Assembly: GCF_029094525.1 (NCBI RefSeq)
Contig: NZ_CP119107.1
Span: 3,720,001-3,784,000, forward strand
Source: Pullulanibacillus sp. KACC 23026
GTDB lineage: Bacteria > Bacillota > Bacilli > Bacillales > Sporolactobacillaceae
Direction of reading: 5' to 3'
DNA: 64,000 bases
The notes below the pieces were generated by a model. The model saw nothing but the letters and a program-made list of their open reading frames with translations. It ran no database searches and was not told the origin of the DNA. Positions 43,371 to 52,424 of this stretch are shown in pieces (the first letter of the stretch is position 1; each line of letters opens with the position of its first letter). Position numbers and translations under genes: made by a program.

Positions 43371-44268
43371 CATGCTTGATAAAATGAGAAAACTCGTCAA
43401 TTAATGGTTTTCGAAAACGCGTCTTTTTCTTCACTATGTACAAGCTTCTAGTGATGCGAAGGTCTTTCACCTTCACCTCTTTTAGAAGGCCAAATTTCAA
43501 CTCAGTAACAGCCGTCAGTTTGGGGACAATGCTCATCCCAAGCCCTGCTCTTACGGCGCTTTTAATGGCTTGAAGGCTGCCAATTTCCATTGATCCACGG
43601 ATTTCCTCGAGAACACCTTTGTCTTTCAAGGCTTCCTCAACTAAAGCTCTTGTTCCGGATGATGGCTCACGCCAAATCATTTTCTCTTGGATCATCTCGC
43701 GAATCCCAATCTCAGTAATCCCTTCCCAGCGGTCATTGTTCGGAGTGACGAGTATTAATTCATCCTCTGCAAATTTCTCAACGATAATGTCTCGAGCTTT
43801 TTTATCCCTCTCAAGGATCCCTTCTACTAATGCAATATCGATCTCATAGCTCTGAAGCTTGGCTAATATATCAGGTGTATTGCTCAGTGAGAGCTGAAAC
43901 TTTATTGACTCTTTTTTATTCATAAAACGCTCAAGCAAGTCAGGCAAGATGTAATCCCCTATTGTTAAACTGGCTCCAACATGAAGTTTCTTTTCAGCAT
44001 TCCCCGTTATCGCCTTAACCGTCTCTATTGAGCCTTGAAAGTTCGCCACGATTTCCTTGGCATATGGATAGAGAGCTTTTCCTGCTTCAGTGAGAATTAA
44101 TCGTTTATCCGTGCGGTCGAACAATTCCGCCCCGTACAGATCTTCAAGCTGATGAATTTGTTTCGTCACGGCCGGTTGTGTGACGAATCCTTTTTGCGCA
44201 GCTTGTGTGAAACTCCCCTCTTCAACTACATCACAAAACATCTTAAGACTGGATAGATTCACGGTCAT
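43357..44268 (-). CDS. LysR-family transcriptional regulator (CysL-like)
   Basis: About 303 residues. The N-terminal HTH (LSSLKMFCDVVEEGSFTQAAQ, FVTQPAVTKQIHQLEDLYGAELFDRTDKRLILTEAG, split) is followed by a two-lobed effector domain (VGASLTIGDYILPDLLERF, IDIALVEG, MIWREPSSGTR, GLGMSIVPK). GASxTIGxYxLP is typical of the CysL/YwfK and CbbR-like groups. The ATG at 44268 follows GGAGGTG. It is divergent from a TauE/SafE transporter, so sulfite or another sulfur anion is a plausible signal (inference). Confidence 0.85.
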   Translation of the reverse strand: MTVNLSSLKMFCDVVEEGSFTQAAQKGFVTQPAVTKQIHQLEDLYGAELFDRTDKRLILTEAGKALYPYAKEIVANFQGSIETVKAITGNAEKKLHVGASLTIGDYILPDLLERFMNKKESIKFQLSLSNTPDILAKLQSYEIDIALVEGILERDKKARDIIVEKFAEDELILVTPNNDRWEGITEIGIREMIQEKMIWREPSSGTRALVEEALKDKGVLEEIRGSMEIGSLQAIKSAVRAGLGMSIVPKLTAVTELKFGLLKEVKVKDLRITRSLYIVKKKTRFRKPLIDEFSHFIKHEDIL

Positions 44269-44332
44269 GTTCACCTCCACTTTAACTTTTACTCAAAATA
44301 TAGAAAAGTTCAATAGGTTCTTCTGCCGTATG

Positions 44333-44360
44333 CTTCATTCTTCATTCTTCATTCTTCATT
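44333..44360. repeat. Four perfect copies of a 7-bp microsatellite (CTTCATT)
   Basis: CTTCATT occurs four times without error in the 186-base region between the divergent LysR and TauE genes. Confidence 0.9.
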
Positions 44361-44454
44361 CCGATTCGTTATATCCTATAACTGGAAGTGAATATACAAC
44401 CTGAGTTTCTTCTTGTTAAGCTTATTACAGGCAGGTTACATAGGGGTGAAGAAA

Positions 44455-45258
44455 ATGACAATGACAACAAGCTTGATCCTCTTGCTTATTGGTATTTTTG
44501 CAGGCGGTTATGGGACAATTGTAGGGGCTGGCGGCGGTTTTATCTATGTACCCGCATTACTTCTTATCTTCCATATGCAGCCATCTGTTGCTGCAGGTTG
44601 CGGATTAGTGATTGTGCTGATCAATTCCCTGTCAGGCGTGTTTGGCTATGCCAGGCAAAAGAGAATTGATTACCGGACAGGAATTGCCCTAGGTTTCGGC
44701 GCTCTCCCTGGTTCTCTGCTTGGCGTTTGGCTCTTACAAGTCTATTCCTCCAACTATTTCTACATTTTCTTTGCGACCTTGCTCGTTGGCTTAGGACTCT
44801 TTTTATTCATTCGGAATTCGCGTCTTTTTAATAAAAGAAATAAAACACTAGAAACAGAGGCTGAGAAGACATCAGCCGTCACTCGAGACTCAATCTTACC
44901 TAAGATTCACCTAAAATGGTTGCTTCCACTTGGTTTTTTAATGGGGATTCTTTCTAGCTACCTAGGCATTGGCGGCGGCTGGCTGCTTGTTCCTATTTTA
45001 ATCTATGCTTTTAGAGTTCCGCCCCACATTGCGACCGCCACCTCTATTTTTTCTCTTTGTCTTTATACGTCAGTTGGCGTCCTTTCTCAGGTCTTTTATA
45101 GCAGCATTGATTGGATGACTGTAATATGGGGAGGCGTTGGTGTCATCATCGGCTCACAGCTGGGTGTCCTAGTGTCACAGAAAATCCCAGGAAAACTAAT
45201 CGTTCAATTGTTATCCCTGCTGTTGCTTGCCATCGGCTTCAAGATGTACTTCAGTTAA
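44455..45258 (+). CDS. TSUP-family transporter (TauE/SafE, sulfite exporter type)
   Basis: A 267-residue polytopic membrane protein of the TSUP family. Two homologous halves are visible: GIFAGGYGTIVGAGGGFIYVPALLL near the start and GFLMGILSSYLGIGGGWLLVPILIY near the middle, the two GxGGG(F/W) motifs. Family members export sulfite, sulfonates or other organic anions. ATG at 44455 follows GGGGTG. Divergent from a LysR regulator, its likely controller. Ends in a terminator. Confidence 0.87.
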   Translation: MTMTTSLILLLIGIFAGGYGTIVGAGGGFIYVPALLLIFHMQPSVAAGCGLVIVLINSLSGVFGYARQKRIDYRTGIALGFGALPGSLLGVWLLQVYSSNYFYIFFATLLVGLGLFLFIRNSRLFNKRNKTLETEAEKTSAVTRDSILPKIHLKWLLPLGFLMGILSSYLGIGGGWLLVPILIYAFRVPPHIATATSIFSLCLYTSVGVLSQVFYSSIDWMTVIWGGVGVIIGSQLGVLVSQKIPGKLIVQLLSLLLLAIGFKMYFS

Positions 45259-45278
45259 TTGATATCATTAAAAAACAA

Positions 45279-45306
45279 AAACTCACTCTAACCTTTGAGT
45301 GAGTTT
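45279..45306 (+). terminator. Terminator of the TSUP gene
   Basis: AAACTCACTC pairs perfectly with GAGTGAGTTT around an 8-base loop, 20 bases after the stop. Confidence 0.7.
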
Positions 45307-45375
45307 AATTTACATCAAAATAGGCGGTTTTCTTGATTGAATGCTTTGGAAGCGGCCTCGTTTTGGGAAAAGAGT

Positions 45376-45774
45376 TTATGAATTTAAAAGCTGATTGATT
45401 AAGAGAATCACTTGGTTAATAGCTTTAATAATCAACTCAATGACGGTACCAATAAAGCGGAATACGTTCAGGATACTGTGAAAGATACCCCAAATAAACA
45501 CAATCGCATCCTTAACATAACCGCCAAATTCGAATACACAAAACAGTAGGAGGCCGAGTGGTATAAAAATTTTGGCGAATAGAATCGCCGTTTTAATGAT
45601 CACTTTCTCAGTAATCGACTCCACTTTTTCTTTGTCGATTTTTTTTCTATGCTTAGCTTGTTTGGTCGCAAACTTGAGCTCGTTCAGCCATTGCTGGACT
45701 TTCGCCTTTAACTTATCCGCTATTAATTGGTAGAACTGTTTTTCAGCTTTCTTTCTATGCCTTGCTTCAGTCAT
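45376..45774 (-). CDS. Unrecognised membrane protein with charged N-terminal helix
   Basis: A 132-residue protein not matched to any family. Residues 1-60 are helical and very basic (RHRKKAEKQFYQLIADKLKAK, AKHRKKIDKEKVESITEKV), suggesting an amphipathic or coiled-coil segment. Residues about 61-82 form one clear hydrophobic helix (TAILFAKIFIPLGLLLFCVF), and the rest is a second hydrophobic to amphipathic stretch rich in Ile ending QVILLINQLLNS. AAAGGATG precedes the ATG. It stands alone between convergent neighbours. It could be a small membrane-associated stress or sporulation protein; nothing in the sequence settles this. Confidence 0.6.
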   Translation of the reverse strand: MTEARHRKKAEKQFYQLIADKLKAKVQQWLNELKFATKQAKHRKKIDKEKVESITEKVIIKTAILFAKIFIPLGLLLFCVFEFGGYVKDAIVFIWGIFHSILNVFRFIGTVIELIIKAINQVILLINQLLNS

Positions 45775-45916
45775 TCTTCGGTCATCCTTTAACCCGTCGT
45801 TAGTTTAAACCAATCAAACGACTTATTGTCCAAAAGATTGACCTTTATTATAGCCCTCAAACATTAATTTTGCATGAATACAGGTTTATTTACATGATTT
45901 CTCTTGGTTTGACTTC

Positions 45917-45957
45917 TAAAAAACCGCGAGCCATTCTCGTTTTTTCTTATTTTGCGG
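45917..45957 (-). terminator. Probable terminator downstream of the GH127 gene
   Basis: On the minus strand CGAG-AATGG-CTCG, within a larger ACCGC...GCGGT pairing, is followed by TTTTTT. It lies about 70 bases past the stop. Confidence 0.45.
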
Positions 45958-46027
45958 TAAACCAGCAGCCTTTAGATTTTTGCTCTTCCTCTTCTTACCC
46001 TTAAAAGAATCATTTAAAAAAAGTGAA

Positions 46028-47965
46028 TCATGCTTCATTGATCCAGACGAGCATCTCCCCCTGCTCTCTGTTGCACCAAGCATAATAGGGAATGGCCTTA
46101 ATTGGGTTGGGGACCGTTTGTACTGATGTTGCTTGATAAAGTGCCTGGTCCCACTGATTCTCATCTATCCTCACAGCATCTGCTGTTATCACCACTACCC
46201 CATTTAGCAGGGAACCCTCAAATTGAGCCGTCAGTTCTGCTGAACGCGGAAGCTTGATGGCATGTAAATTCTCTCCGTTATCCGCCTGTTCGAGACAGTA
46301 GACAACAGGTCCGCGCTTAATGGCCACTTTTCCAACATTATGGCGAACTTGCGGGTTTGAGTAAATTCTTTCAGCCACCATTGGAAAATTCAGTTCAACT
46401 TGGTCATTTTTCTTCCATTGCCTTTTAATATACACATAGCCGTCTTTCGTTAACGCTTGCTGATCGAGACGCTCCCCATTTATTTTAATCTGAGTTCCTT
46501 TAGCCCAGCCAGGAATTCTAAAGGCCATAGAAAATAGATGCTCGCGATCTGGGTCTATATTTATGACAACCTTTCCGTCCCAGGGGTAATCCGTCTTTTG
46601 CTTAACAGCAACATGGACATCTTCAATATCAAAAGCTGTTTCATTCCCCATGTACAGATGAACAAACAAGTCGTTATCCTTCTGTGAATAAATATAATGG
46701 CCAATTGAAGCAATTAGTCGAGCCAGATTTGGCGGACAGCAAGCGCAGCCAAACCAAGATTGGCGGACAGGCTTCACATGTCTTTTGTCAGGACGTTTTT
46801 CACTGGCCTCAGGCAGAACCTCTAAAGGGTTCACATAGAAAAATTTCTTCCCGTCCAAATCCATCCCGCTGATCGTGCCATTATAAAGCGCCAATTCCAT
46901 AATATCTGCATAGTCACTGTTTGCTTCAAGATTCAGCATACGATTCGCCCAAAACACAAGACCGATGGAGGCACATGTTTCCGTATAAGAAAGATCGTTT
47001 GGCAAGTCGTAATTAAATGAAAAGGCTTCCCCAGCCACCATCGAGCCCATTCCGCCGGTCACATACATTTGCTTTCGCGTCACGTTCTCCCACAGCCGCT
47101 TACAGGCTGCTTTTAGAGACTCATCATTGGTTTTCGCTGCAAGGTCCGCCATCGCTGTGTACATATAGACAGCGCGGACAGCATGCCCCACGGCCTCTGA
47201 TTGTTCACGAACCGGCTGATGAGCCTGATGGTAAGCATATGTATCCTCGTTCCAACTTTCAGTATTCTGCCGCTTATTTTTTTCAATATCAAAGTAATGC
47301 GGCTGTTTTCCTCGCTCATCGATAAAATACTTACTTAACTTCAAGTAGTTTTCATTTCCTGTCACATCGTATAACTTAACAAGGGCTAGTTCAATCTCTT
47401 GATGGCCCGGATAGCCGCTAAGTTTCCCTTCTTCTTCACCAAATACAGTATCAATATAATCCGCATATTTGCTCATGATATGGAGAAATGTTTCTTTACC
47501 AGTGGCTTTATAATAAGCTACTGCCGCTTCAATTAAATGGCCGGCACAATATAATTCATGATTATCTTTCAAATTCGTCCAACGTTTTTCCGGCTCTTTA
47601 ACCGTATAGTAAGTGTTTAAATAACCATCTGACCTTTGAGCTCTTCCTATAAGATCAATCACCTCATCAGCCAGGCGCTCAAGTTCAGGATTTGCTTCCG
47701 TTTCTAAGCTAAAAGCAACCGCCTCAAGCCATTTGGCAACATCACTGTCTTGAAAAATCATTCCATAAAACTCACCATCTGATTCTCCAGCTGCAATCCG
47801 AAAATTTTCTATGGCATGACTTGGTTCTGCATCTGGCAACTGATCATTTAATGCCTGCCACTGATAAGGGATCATATTTTTCTTAACGATATCTTGGTAC
47901 TGGCTCCAGAAAGTATCTGTGAGGCTGACTTTTGGTATAAGCTTTTCCACTGACGATTCACCCAT
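46028..47965 (-). CDS. GH127 beta-L-arabinofuranosidase
   Basis: A 645-residue GH127 (former DUF1680) enzyme hydrolysing beta-L-arabinofuranosides. The zinc-thiolate catalytic set of the family is visible: Glu313 (GEAFSFNYD), Cys331 (YTETCAS), and adjacent Cys409-Cys410 in FGCACCPPNLAR, where the first is the expected nucleophile and the second a zinc ligand. Their spacing matches the characterised HypBA1 (Glu322, Cys340, Cys417, Cys418). The (alpha/alpha)6 barrel is followed by beta domains. Cytosolic. The ATG follows GGTGAG and lies 7 bases after the DUF6171 stop, so co-translated with the upstream genes. Confidence 0.93.
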   Translation of the reverse strand: MGESSVEKLIPKVSLTDTFWSQYQDIVKKNMIPYQWQALNDQLPDAEPSHAIENFRIAAGESDGEFYGMIFQDSDVAKWLEAVAFSLETEANPELERLADEVIDLIGRAQRSDGYLNTYYTVKEPEKRWTNLKDNHELYCAGHLIEAAVAYYKATGKETFLHIMSKYADYIDTVFGEEEGKLSGYPGHQEIELALVKLYDVTGNENYLKLSKYFIDERGKQPHYFDIEKNKRQNTESWNEDTYAYHQAHQPVREQSEAVGHAVRAVYMYTAMADLAAKTNDESLKAACKRLWENVTRKQMYVTGGMGSMVAGEAFSFNYDLPNDLSYTETCASIGLVFWANRMLNLEANSDYADIMELALYNGTISGMDLDGKKFFYVNPLEVLPEASEKRPDKRHVKPVRQSWFGCACCPPNLARLIASIGHYIYSQKDNDLFVHLYMGNETAFDIEDVHVAVKQKTDYPWDGKVVINIDPDREHLFSMAFRIPGWAKGTQIKINGERLDQQALTKDGYVYIKRQWKKNDQVELNFPMVAERIYSNPQVRHNVGKVAIKRGPVVYCLEQADNGENLHAIKLPRSAELTAQFEGSLLNGVVVITADAVRIDENQWDQALYQATSVQTVPNPIKAIPYYAWCNREQGEMLVWINEA

Positions 47966-47971
47966 CCTTAC

Positions 47972-48214
47972 TCACCATTTTTTGATTGGACAACTTTTAT
48001 AAGCTAAACTCGTTCGAAATTGGATAAAACAGCCGCATAGAGTACAAGTATGGTTGGAGCGCTTCGAGCACTCCGCACATATGGAAAGACGGTTTGTACG
48101 AAGGTCATCACTCGCAAGGTCCGTTTCGAGCGCTAACTGTTCGGCAACAAGCTGCTCAACGTCCAACTTCAAAATGTCTTCAACTGTTCGGCAAGCCTTA
48201 CATCGTGTACTCAT
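47972..48214 (-). CDS. DUF6171 small cysteine-rich protein
   Basis: An 80-residue protein with eight cysteines: CKAC at residues 5-8, then CAEC near 47-50, TCTLCGCF near 56-62 and a final SCP. The pairs CxxC, CxxC and CxxCxC suggest a zinc-ribbon or iron-sulfur-like site. It matches the DUF6171 pattern of Firmicutes small proteins of unknown role. It is sandwiched between the two arabinofuranosidase genes with 12 and 6 base gaps, so clearly within the operon. A metal-delivery role for the zinc-dependent GH127 enzyme is conceivable but unproven. Confidence 0.75.
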   Translation of the reverse strand: MSTRCKACRTVEDILKLDVEQLVAEQLALETDLASDDLRTNRLSICAECSKRSNHTCTLCGCFIQFRTSLAYKSCPIKKW

Positions 48215-48226
48215 AAACTCACATAC

Positions 48227-49675
48227 CTAATTCTTGAAAGTCATCGTCACAACGCTCATTGCGGGAACGGAAACCACTAACTTCCCATCCACTTCTTTGT
48301 AACTTGTAAATTCTTTTATTTTAATGACATCCGGTTCATCAAAGGAGTTATGCGAGTCCATCTTTTCTCCAGCAATATATTGACCTTCTAAACTTGAAAA
48401 TTGTCCCTCTGTCAATTTGAATTCAAGCTCCTCTTTCTGATCAGTGCTAAAATTGCAAATGGAGAGTGTTGTTAAACCTGCTTTCTTAGAGGCGGTACAA
48501 GTGATAGAATCTGAGTGCTCCCCATATATCTCAATCGACTCTGCATCTTGATGATTTTTATACAAATCAAAGACATGATACGTGGGTGTTACTACCATTT
48601 TGTCGCCTTCTGTCAAGATCATCGCCTGTAACACATTAATCATTTGGGCAATGTTAGCCATGTAGACGCGGTCCGCATGCTTATGGAAAATGTTAAAGGT
48701 AATGGCGGCCACCATGGCATCACGAATTGTATTTTGCTGGAAGAGAAACCCAGGGTTCGTACCCGGTTCAACATTGACCCAAATTCCCCACTCATCAACA
48801 ATTAAGCCAACTCGTTTCTCTGGATCATATTTATCCATAATATGGCTATGTTTGGTAATCAATTCATCCATGTACTGAGCTCGCTCCATCGTACTGACCC
48901 ATTCACTCTCAGGAAATCCCGTTGCATTTCCTTTATCCTGCCAATTTCCGGTTGGAATGGTGTAATGATGCAGACTAATGCCATCCATATACCGTGCAGC
49001 ATTGGCCATAAGAACTTCCATCCAGTTGTAATCATCTACGCTTGGTCCGCAGGCAATTTTGTAAATCTTCTCCTCACCGTATTGACGGACATAGGTTTGA
49101 TATCTTCTATAAAGGTCGGCATAATATTCTGGGCGCATATTTCCACCGCAGCCCCAGTTCTCATTACCGACACCGAAAAACGCCACTTTAAAAGGCTCAT
49201 CATGGCCATTTTCACGCCTGAAATTAGCCATCGGAGACTCACCAGGCATCGTCATATAGTCGACCCATTCCTGCATTTCTTCAACCGTTCCGCTGCCCAC
49301 ATTTCCGTTCACGTAGGCATCAGCCCCTATTTGCCTTAGCATTTCAAAAAATTCATGCGTTCCAAATGAGTTATCCTCCGTCACACCGCCCCAGTGGGTG
49401 TTGATCATCTTTTTGCGCGCTTCTTTCGGTCCAACCCCATCTTTCCAATGGTATTCATCCGCAAAACAGCCTCCTGGCCAGCGAACGAGCGGGACTTGAA
49501 CAGCTTTTAAGGCTTCAATGACATCCGTGCGCATCCCATTCACATTCGGAATATCTGAGTTTTCACCGACGTAAACCCCATCATAAATGCATCGCCCTAA
49601 ATGTTCGGCAAATTGGCCATAAATGTACTTGCTTATTTTGGATCCCTTTTTATCAGTCGTGAGTGTTAAAACCAT
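48227..49675 (-). CDS. abfA: GH51 alpha-L-arabinofuranosidase
   Basis: A 482-residue GH51 enzyme releasing arabinose from arabinoxylan and arabinan oligomers. Landmarks: [43 protein letters not shown], acid/base Glu172 in [11 protein letters not shown], and nucleophile Glu295 in [10 protein letters not shown], followed by a C-terminal beta domain. No signal peptide: acts in the cytosol on imported oligomers. The ATG has AAGGAGG about 8 bases upstream. First gene of the abfA-DUF6171-GH127 operon; a cre box lies 54 bases upstream. Divergent from the ArsR-like regulator gene. Confidence 0.95.
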   Translation of the reverse strand: MVLTLTTDKKGSKISKYIYGQFAEHLGRCIYDGVYVGENSDIPNVNGMRTDVIEALKAVQVPLVRWPGGCFADEYHWKDGVGPKEARKKMINTHWGGVTEDNSFGTHEFFEMLRQIGADAYVNGNVGSGTVEEMQEWVDYMTMPGESPMANFRRENGHDEPFKVAFFGVGNENWGCGGNMRPEYYADLYRRYQTYVRQYGEEKIYKIACGPSVDDYNWMEVLMANAARYMDGISLHHYTIPTGNWQDKGNATGFPESEWVSTMERAQYMDELITKHSHIMDKYDPEKRVGLIVDEWGIWVNVEPGTNPGFLFQQNTIRDAMVAAITFNIFHKHADRVYMANIAQMINVLQAMILTEGDKMVVTPTYHVFDLYKNHQDAESIEIYGEHSDSITCTASKKAGLTTLSICNFSTDQKEELEFKLTEGQFSSLEGQYIAGEKMDSHNSFDEPDVIKIKEFTSYKEVDGKLVVSVPAMSVVTMTFKN

Positions 49676-49728
49676 GGGTCATCCTCCTTAATTAACTATG
49701 AAAAAAATTAGTAGAGTCATAGATTCAC

Positions 49729-49743
49729 AGAATGCGCTTTCAT
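49729..49743 (-). promoter_or_regulatory. cre box (CcpA site) ahead of abfA
   Basis: On the minus strand ATGAAAGCGCATTCT fits WTGNAANCGNWNNCW at every position. It suggests carbon catabolite repression of the arabinofuranosidase operon. Confidence 0.7.
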
Positions 49744-49807
49744 TTAACGTCAAACCTAATCCCGTTTAAGGATCAAAAATGGTCTGCCCTTCCTTCTGGT
49801 TAATATA

Positions 49808-49824
49808 AGTGTTAACGCGTTTAT
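49808..49824. promoter_or_regulatory. Palindrome with central AACGCGTT in the divergent promoter region
   Basis: GTGTTAACGCGTTTAT has a LacI/GalR-type centre (AACGCGTT) but does not fit cre. It may be an operator for one of the divergent genes. Confidence 0.35.
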
Positions 49825-49922
49825 GTAACTTCAATTCCATTTAATAATATTAACGATTTATTGTCAATATGATCTCATTGATTTAATATATTTATAAACT
49901 AGAAAAGAGGAGCCATTCCAAA

Positions 49923-50855
49923 ATGGAACTGAATCTTACGGCAAGTGATGACTATGTCTCGATTTATGAAGCGCTCGCGAGCCCTGTCCGTCTGAAGATC
50001 ATCCGACTTTTATCAGAGAAAGCCATGAACAATACCGAACTAGCTGAACAACTCAGCTTGAGTAAAGCGATCGTGACGATGCATGTCAACAAGTTAAGTG
50101 ATGCGGGCATTATTACCACCGAATTAAAACGAGTGGGGAAAACGACAACCAAAATCAGCACACTAGCTCTCAATAGAATTACAATTGATCTGCCCGTGTT
50201 ACACGATACAAACAACGATCCTTTTTATGAAATGAGAGTCCCAGTTGGCCATTACACCGATTTTCTAGTTCGTCCGACTTGCGGACTCGCGACAACAGAG
50301 AAAATTATCGGACATCTGGACGATCCTCGCTATTTTCTGGACCCTGCCCGGATGAATGCCGGAATCGTCTGGTTAGGCACTGGGTTTCTGGAATACAAAG
50401 TCCCGAATTATTTATTGGCAAGCGACCGGCCGAAGACACTGGAAATCACGATGGAGATCGCATCCGAAGCTCCTTCAATTAATGAAGATTGGCCCTCTGA
50501 CATTTCTTTTTACATGAATAGCCTCTTTATTGGCACCTGGACAAGTCCGGGTGATTTTGGGGAAAGTCGCGGCATTTATACACCTCGCTGGTGGCCAAGA
50601 GATATTAATCAACATGGCTTGCGAAAAATTATTCGCATTGACGATAAAGGAACTTTTATAGACGGTGAGAAACTGTCAACCATCACGATCAACCAACTGG
50701 ACCTGCGGCAAAAATACTTAACTTTCCGGTTATCCGTTCCTGAGGATGCCAACCATCCCGGTGGCCTGACTCTGTATGGGCAAGGTTTTGGGAACTATAA
50801 TGAGGATCTCGTATTCAGACTTTATTATTCGAGTTCTCAGTTTCAAAAGGCATAG
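49923..50855 (+). CDS. ArsR-like regulator with large C-terminal beta-rich domain
   Basis: A 310-residue protein. Residues about 10-85 are a winged helix of ArsR type (IYEALASPVRLKIIRLLSEKAMNNTELAEQLSLSKAIVTMHVNKLSDAGII, split). There are no Cys or His metal ligands of the ArsR/SmtB kind. Residues about 100-310 are a predicted beta-sandwich (GHYTDFLVRPTCGL, YFLDPARMNAGIVWLGTGFLEYKVPNYLL, GTWTSPGDFGESRGIYTPRWWP, GLTLYGQGFGNYNEDLVFRLYY), plausibly a sugar-sensing module. Divergent from abfA, so it probably controls the arabinofuranosidase operon and/or the adjacent GH27 gene (inference). AGAGGAG lies 10 bases before the ATG. Confidence 0.75.
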   Translation: MELNLTASDDYVSIYEALASPVRLKIIRLLSEKAMNNTELAEQLSLSKAIVTMHVNKLSDAGIITTELKRVGKTTTKISTLALNRITIDLPVLHDTNNDPFYEMRVPVGHYTDFLVRPTCGLATTEKIIGHLDDPRYFLDPARMNAGIVWLGTGFLEYKVPNYLLASDRPKTLEITMEIASEAPSINEDWPSDISFYMNSLFIGTWTSPGDFGESRGIYTPRWWPRDINQHGLRKIIRIDDKGTFIDGEKLSTITINQLDLRQKYLTFRLSVPEDANHPGGLTLYGQGFGNYNEDLVFRLYYSSSQFQKA

Positions 50856-50953
50856 TGCCTGAGACAAAACATCCATTGCAGGTCTTTAAAAATGACGATG
50901 GAACATCCAATAAGAACTGAGCATAAGTTTTCGCATTAAATAGTCAATGACCA

Positions 50954-50984
50954 AAAGAGCATGCGGCAAGTTCGCGTGCTCTTT
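50954..50984. terminator. Terminator between convergent ArsR-like and GH27 genes
   Basis: AAAGAGCATGCG pairs with CGCGTGCTCTTT (one G-T type mismatch) around a 7-base loop. Confidence 0.65.
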
Positions 50985-51041
50985 CCGCTAGACTGTTTCC
51001 TGCTATTGTTACAGAAACCCCATCTTTGAAAAATGAAAAAT

Positions 51042-52325
51042 TTAAAATAACTTTACCAATAACACACCATGTCTGGGAACTTCACCACCAATCTCTTTTG
51101 GGTTTGTCTCTAGAAGCTCTCCTGTCCATAGGTTTAGACAGTGACTGTATGCCTGAACGCCTATTTTTTCTAGAGGAACAGAAATGGTGGCCGATTCTTC
51201 TCCTGTATTAAATAGAGCAAGATAAGTTATCGGTTCCTGAACACCCTTGGCTGCCCAAATAATGGTAGAGCCTTCTTTTGTGACCAATCGATTGTCATAA
51301 CTGTTTCTATGTAATTCTAAAACTTCTTGATTGGTTAATAATGAAAGTGTCCATTCATCATTATCCCGCAACTCGCCCCCAAACATTAAGGGAGAGCGAA
51401 ACATACACCACAGTGACATCATGGTTAATTGCTCATCGGAGGTAAGTCTTGTCCAACGATCTCCACCGCCTCCGTCTACCGAACGTATACCTATATGACC
51501 GAGTGGAAGCATATCACAATCTGGCCAATGCCCGGGTCCTACGAGCTCCGCCCACTTTTCACAGCGATCAAACATTTTGACTATTTCTGGCCAATGATCC
51601 CAAAGGTCATCTGTCATTCGCCACATATTGGCATTCTCAACTAAAAGACTCCCATATTCTAATGGAGCAGGACCTGGTGATAAGCTTAATACCATTGGGC
51701 GTCCGCATTGATCAATAGCCTGTCGAATCAACTTTATTTCATCAACATGAATATCATATAAGCGTGAAGCGGCACTATCATCTACCTTTACAAAATCAAC
51801 TTCCCATTCAGCATATAAATCAAAGATAGAATTATAATAAGCTTGTGCCCCCTCTTTCGAAGCATCCACCCCATACATATCCGTATTCCATGGACAGATG
51901 GAATTCGTATGAGCAATGTCTCTGGCCCTCTTATCAGTTCCTTTGATTGATGTGTTTGCATGAACCGCCTGTCGCGGGATCCCGCGCATAATATGAATGC
52001 CAAACTTTAAGCCCAGCCCATGAATATAATCAGCTAACCGCTTAAACCCATCACCATTCTTGGCTGAAGGGAAACGACTTTCGGCTGGAATCAAACGGGA
52101 GTATTCGTCCATTTCGAGTGGTACAAAAGGCCGATAGATAGATGAATGCGCCCCTGGTTCATACCATTGAATATCAACCACCACATACTCCCAGCCAAAT
52201 TCCTTTAAATGCTGTGCCATATAGTCCGCATTACCCCTTACTTCTTCTTCGCGAACACTGGCACCATAACAATCCCAACTATTCCATCCCATTGGTGGAC
52301 GATTGGCAAATTGATGATGATTCAT
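51042..52325 (-). CDS. GH27 alpha-galactosidase-like hydrolase
   Basis: About 427 residues of a GH27 enzyme. N-terminal RPPMGWNSWDCYGASVREEEV, YVVVDIQWYEP, and LKFGIHIMRGIPRQAVHANT. The nucleophile Asp is about 182 in VDFVKVDDSAAS; the acid/base Asp is about 240 in WRMTDDLWDHW. The C-terminal beta domain ends PRHGVLLVKLF. The usual Cys after the nucleophile (KxDxC) is replaced by Ser/Ala, and the lack of a signal peptide indicates a cytosolic enzyme. Substrates could be alpha-galactosyl or beta-L-arabinopyranosyl side chains; the latter fits the arabinose context. ATG at 52325 follows GGTGAGGAATAGG; the ATG-like start at 52337 would put this site inside the gene. Confidence 0.88.
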   Translation of the reverse strand: MNHHQFANRPPMGWNSWDCYGASVREEEVRGNADYMAQHLKEFGWEYVVVDIQWYEPGAHSSIYRPFVPLEMDEYSRLIPAESRFPSAKNGDGFKRLADYIHGLGLKFGIHIMRGIPRQAVHANTSIKGTDKRARDIAHTNSICPWNTDMYGVDASKEGAQAYYNSIFDLYAEWEVDFVKVDDSAASRLYDIHVDEIKLIRQAIDQCGRPMVLSLSPGPAPLEYGSLLVENANMWRMTDDLWDHWPEIVKMFDRCEKWAELVGPGHWPDCDMLPLGHIGIRSVDGGGGDRWTRLTSDEQLTMMSLWCMFRSPLMFGGELRDNDEWTLSLLTNQEVLELHRNSYDNRLVTKEGSTIIWAAKGVQEPITYLALFNTGEESATISVPLEKIGVQAYSHCLNLWTGELLETNPKEIGGEVPRHGVLLVKLF

Positions 52326-52424
52326 CCTATTCCTCACCTTTTCTTCCCATTTTTATAGTGTTTCTGTGCTAAGCCATTCCAAAATGATAGAGACAACAGC
52401 GAATCGGAATCGTTGACAATCATT

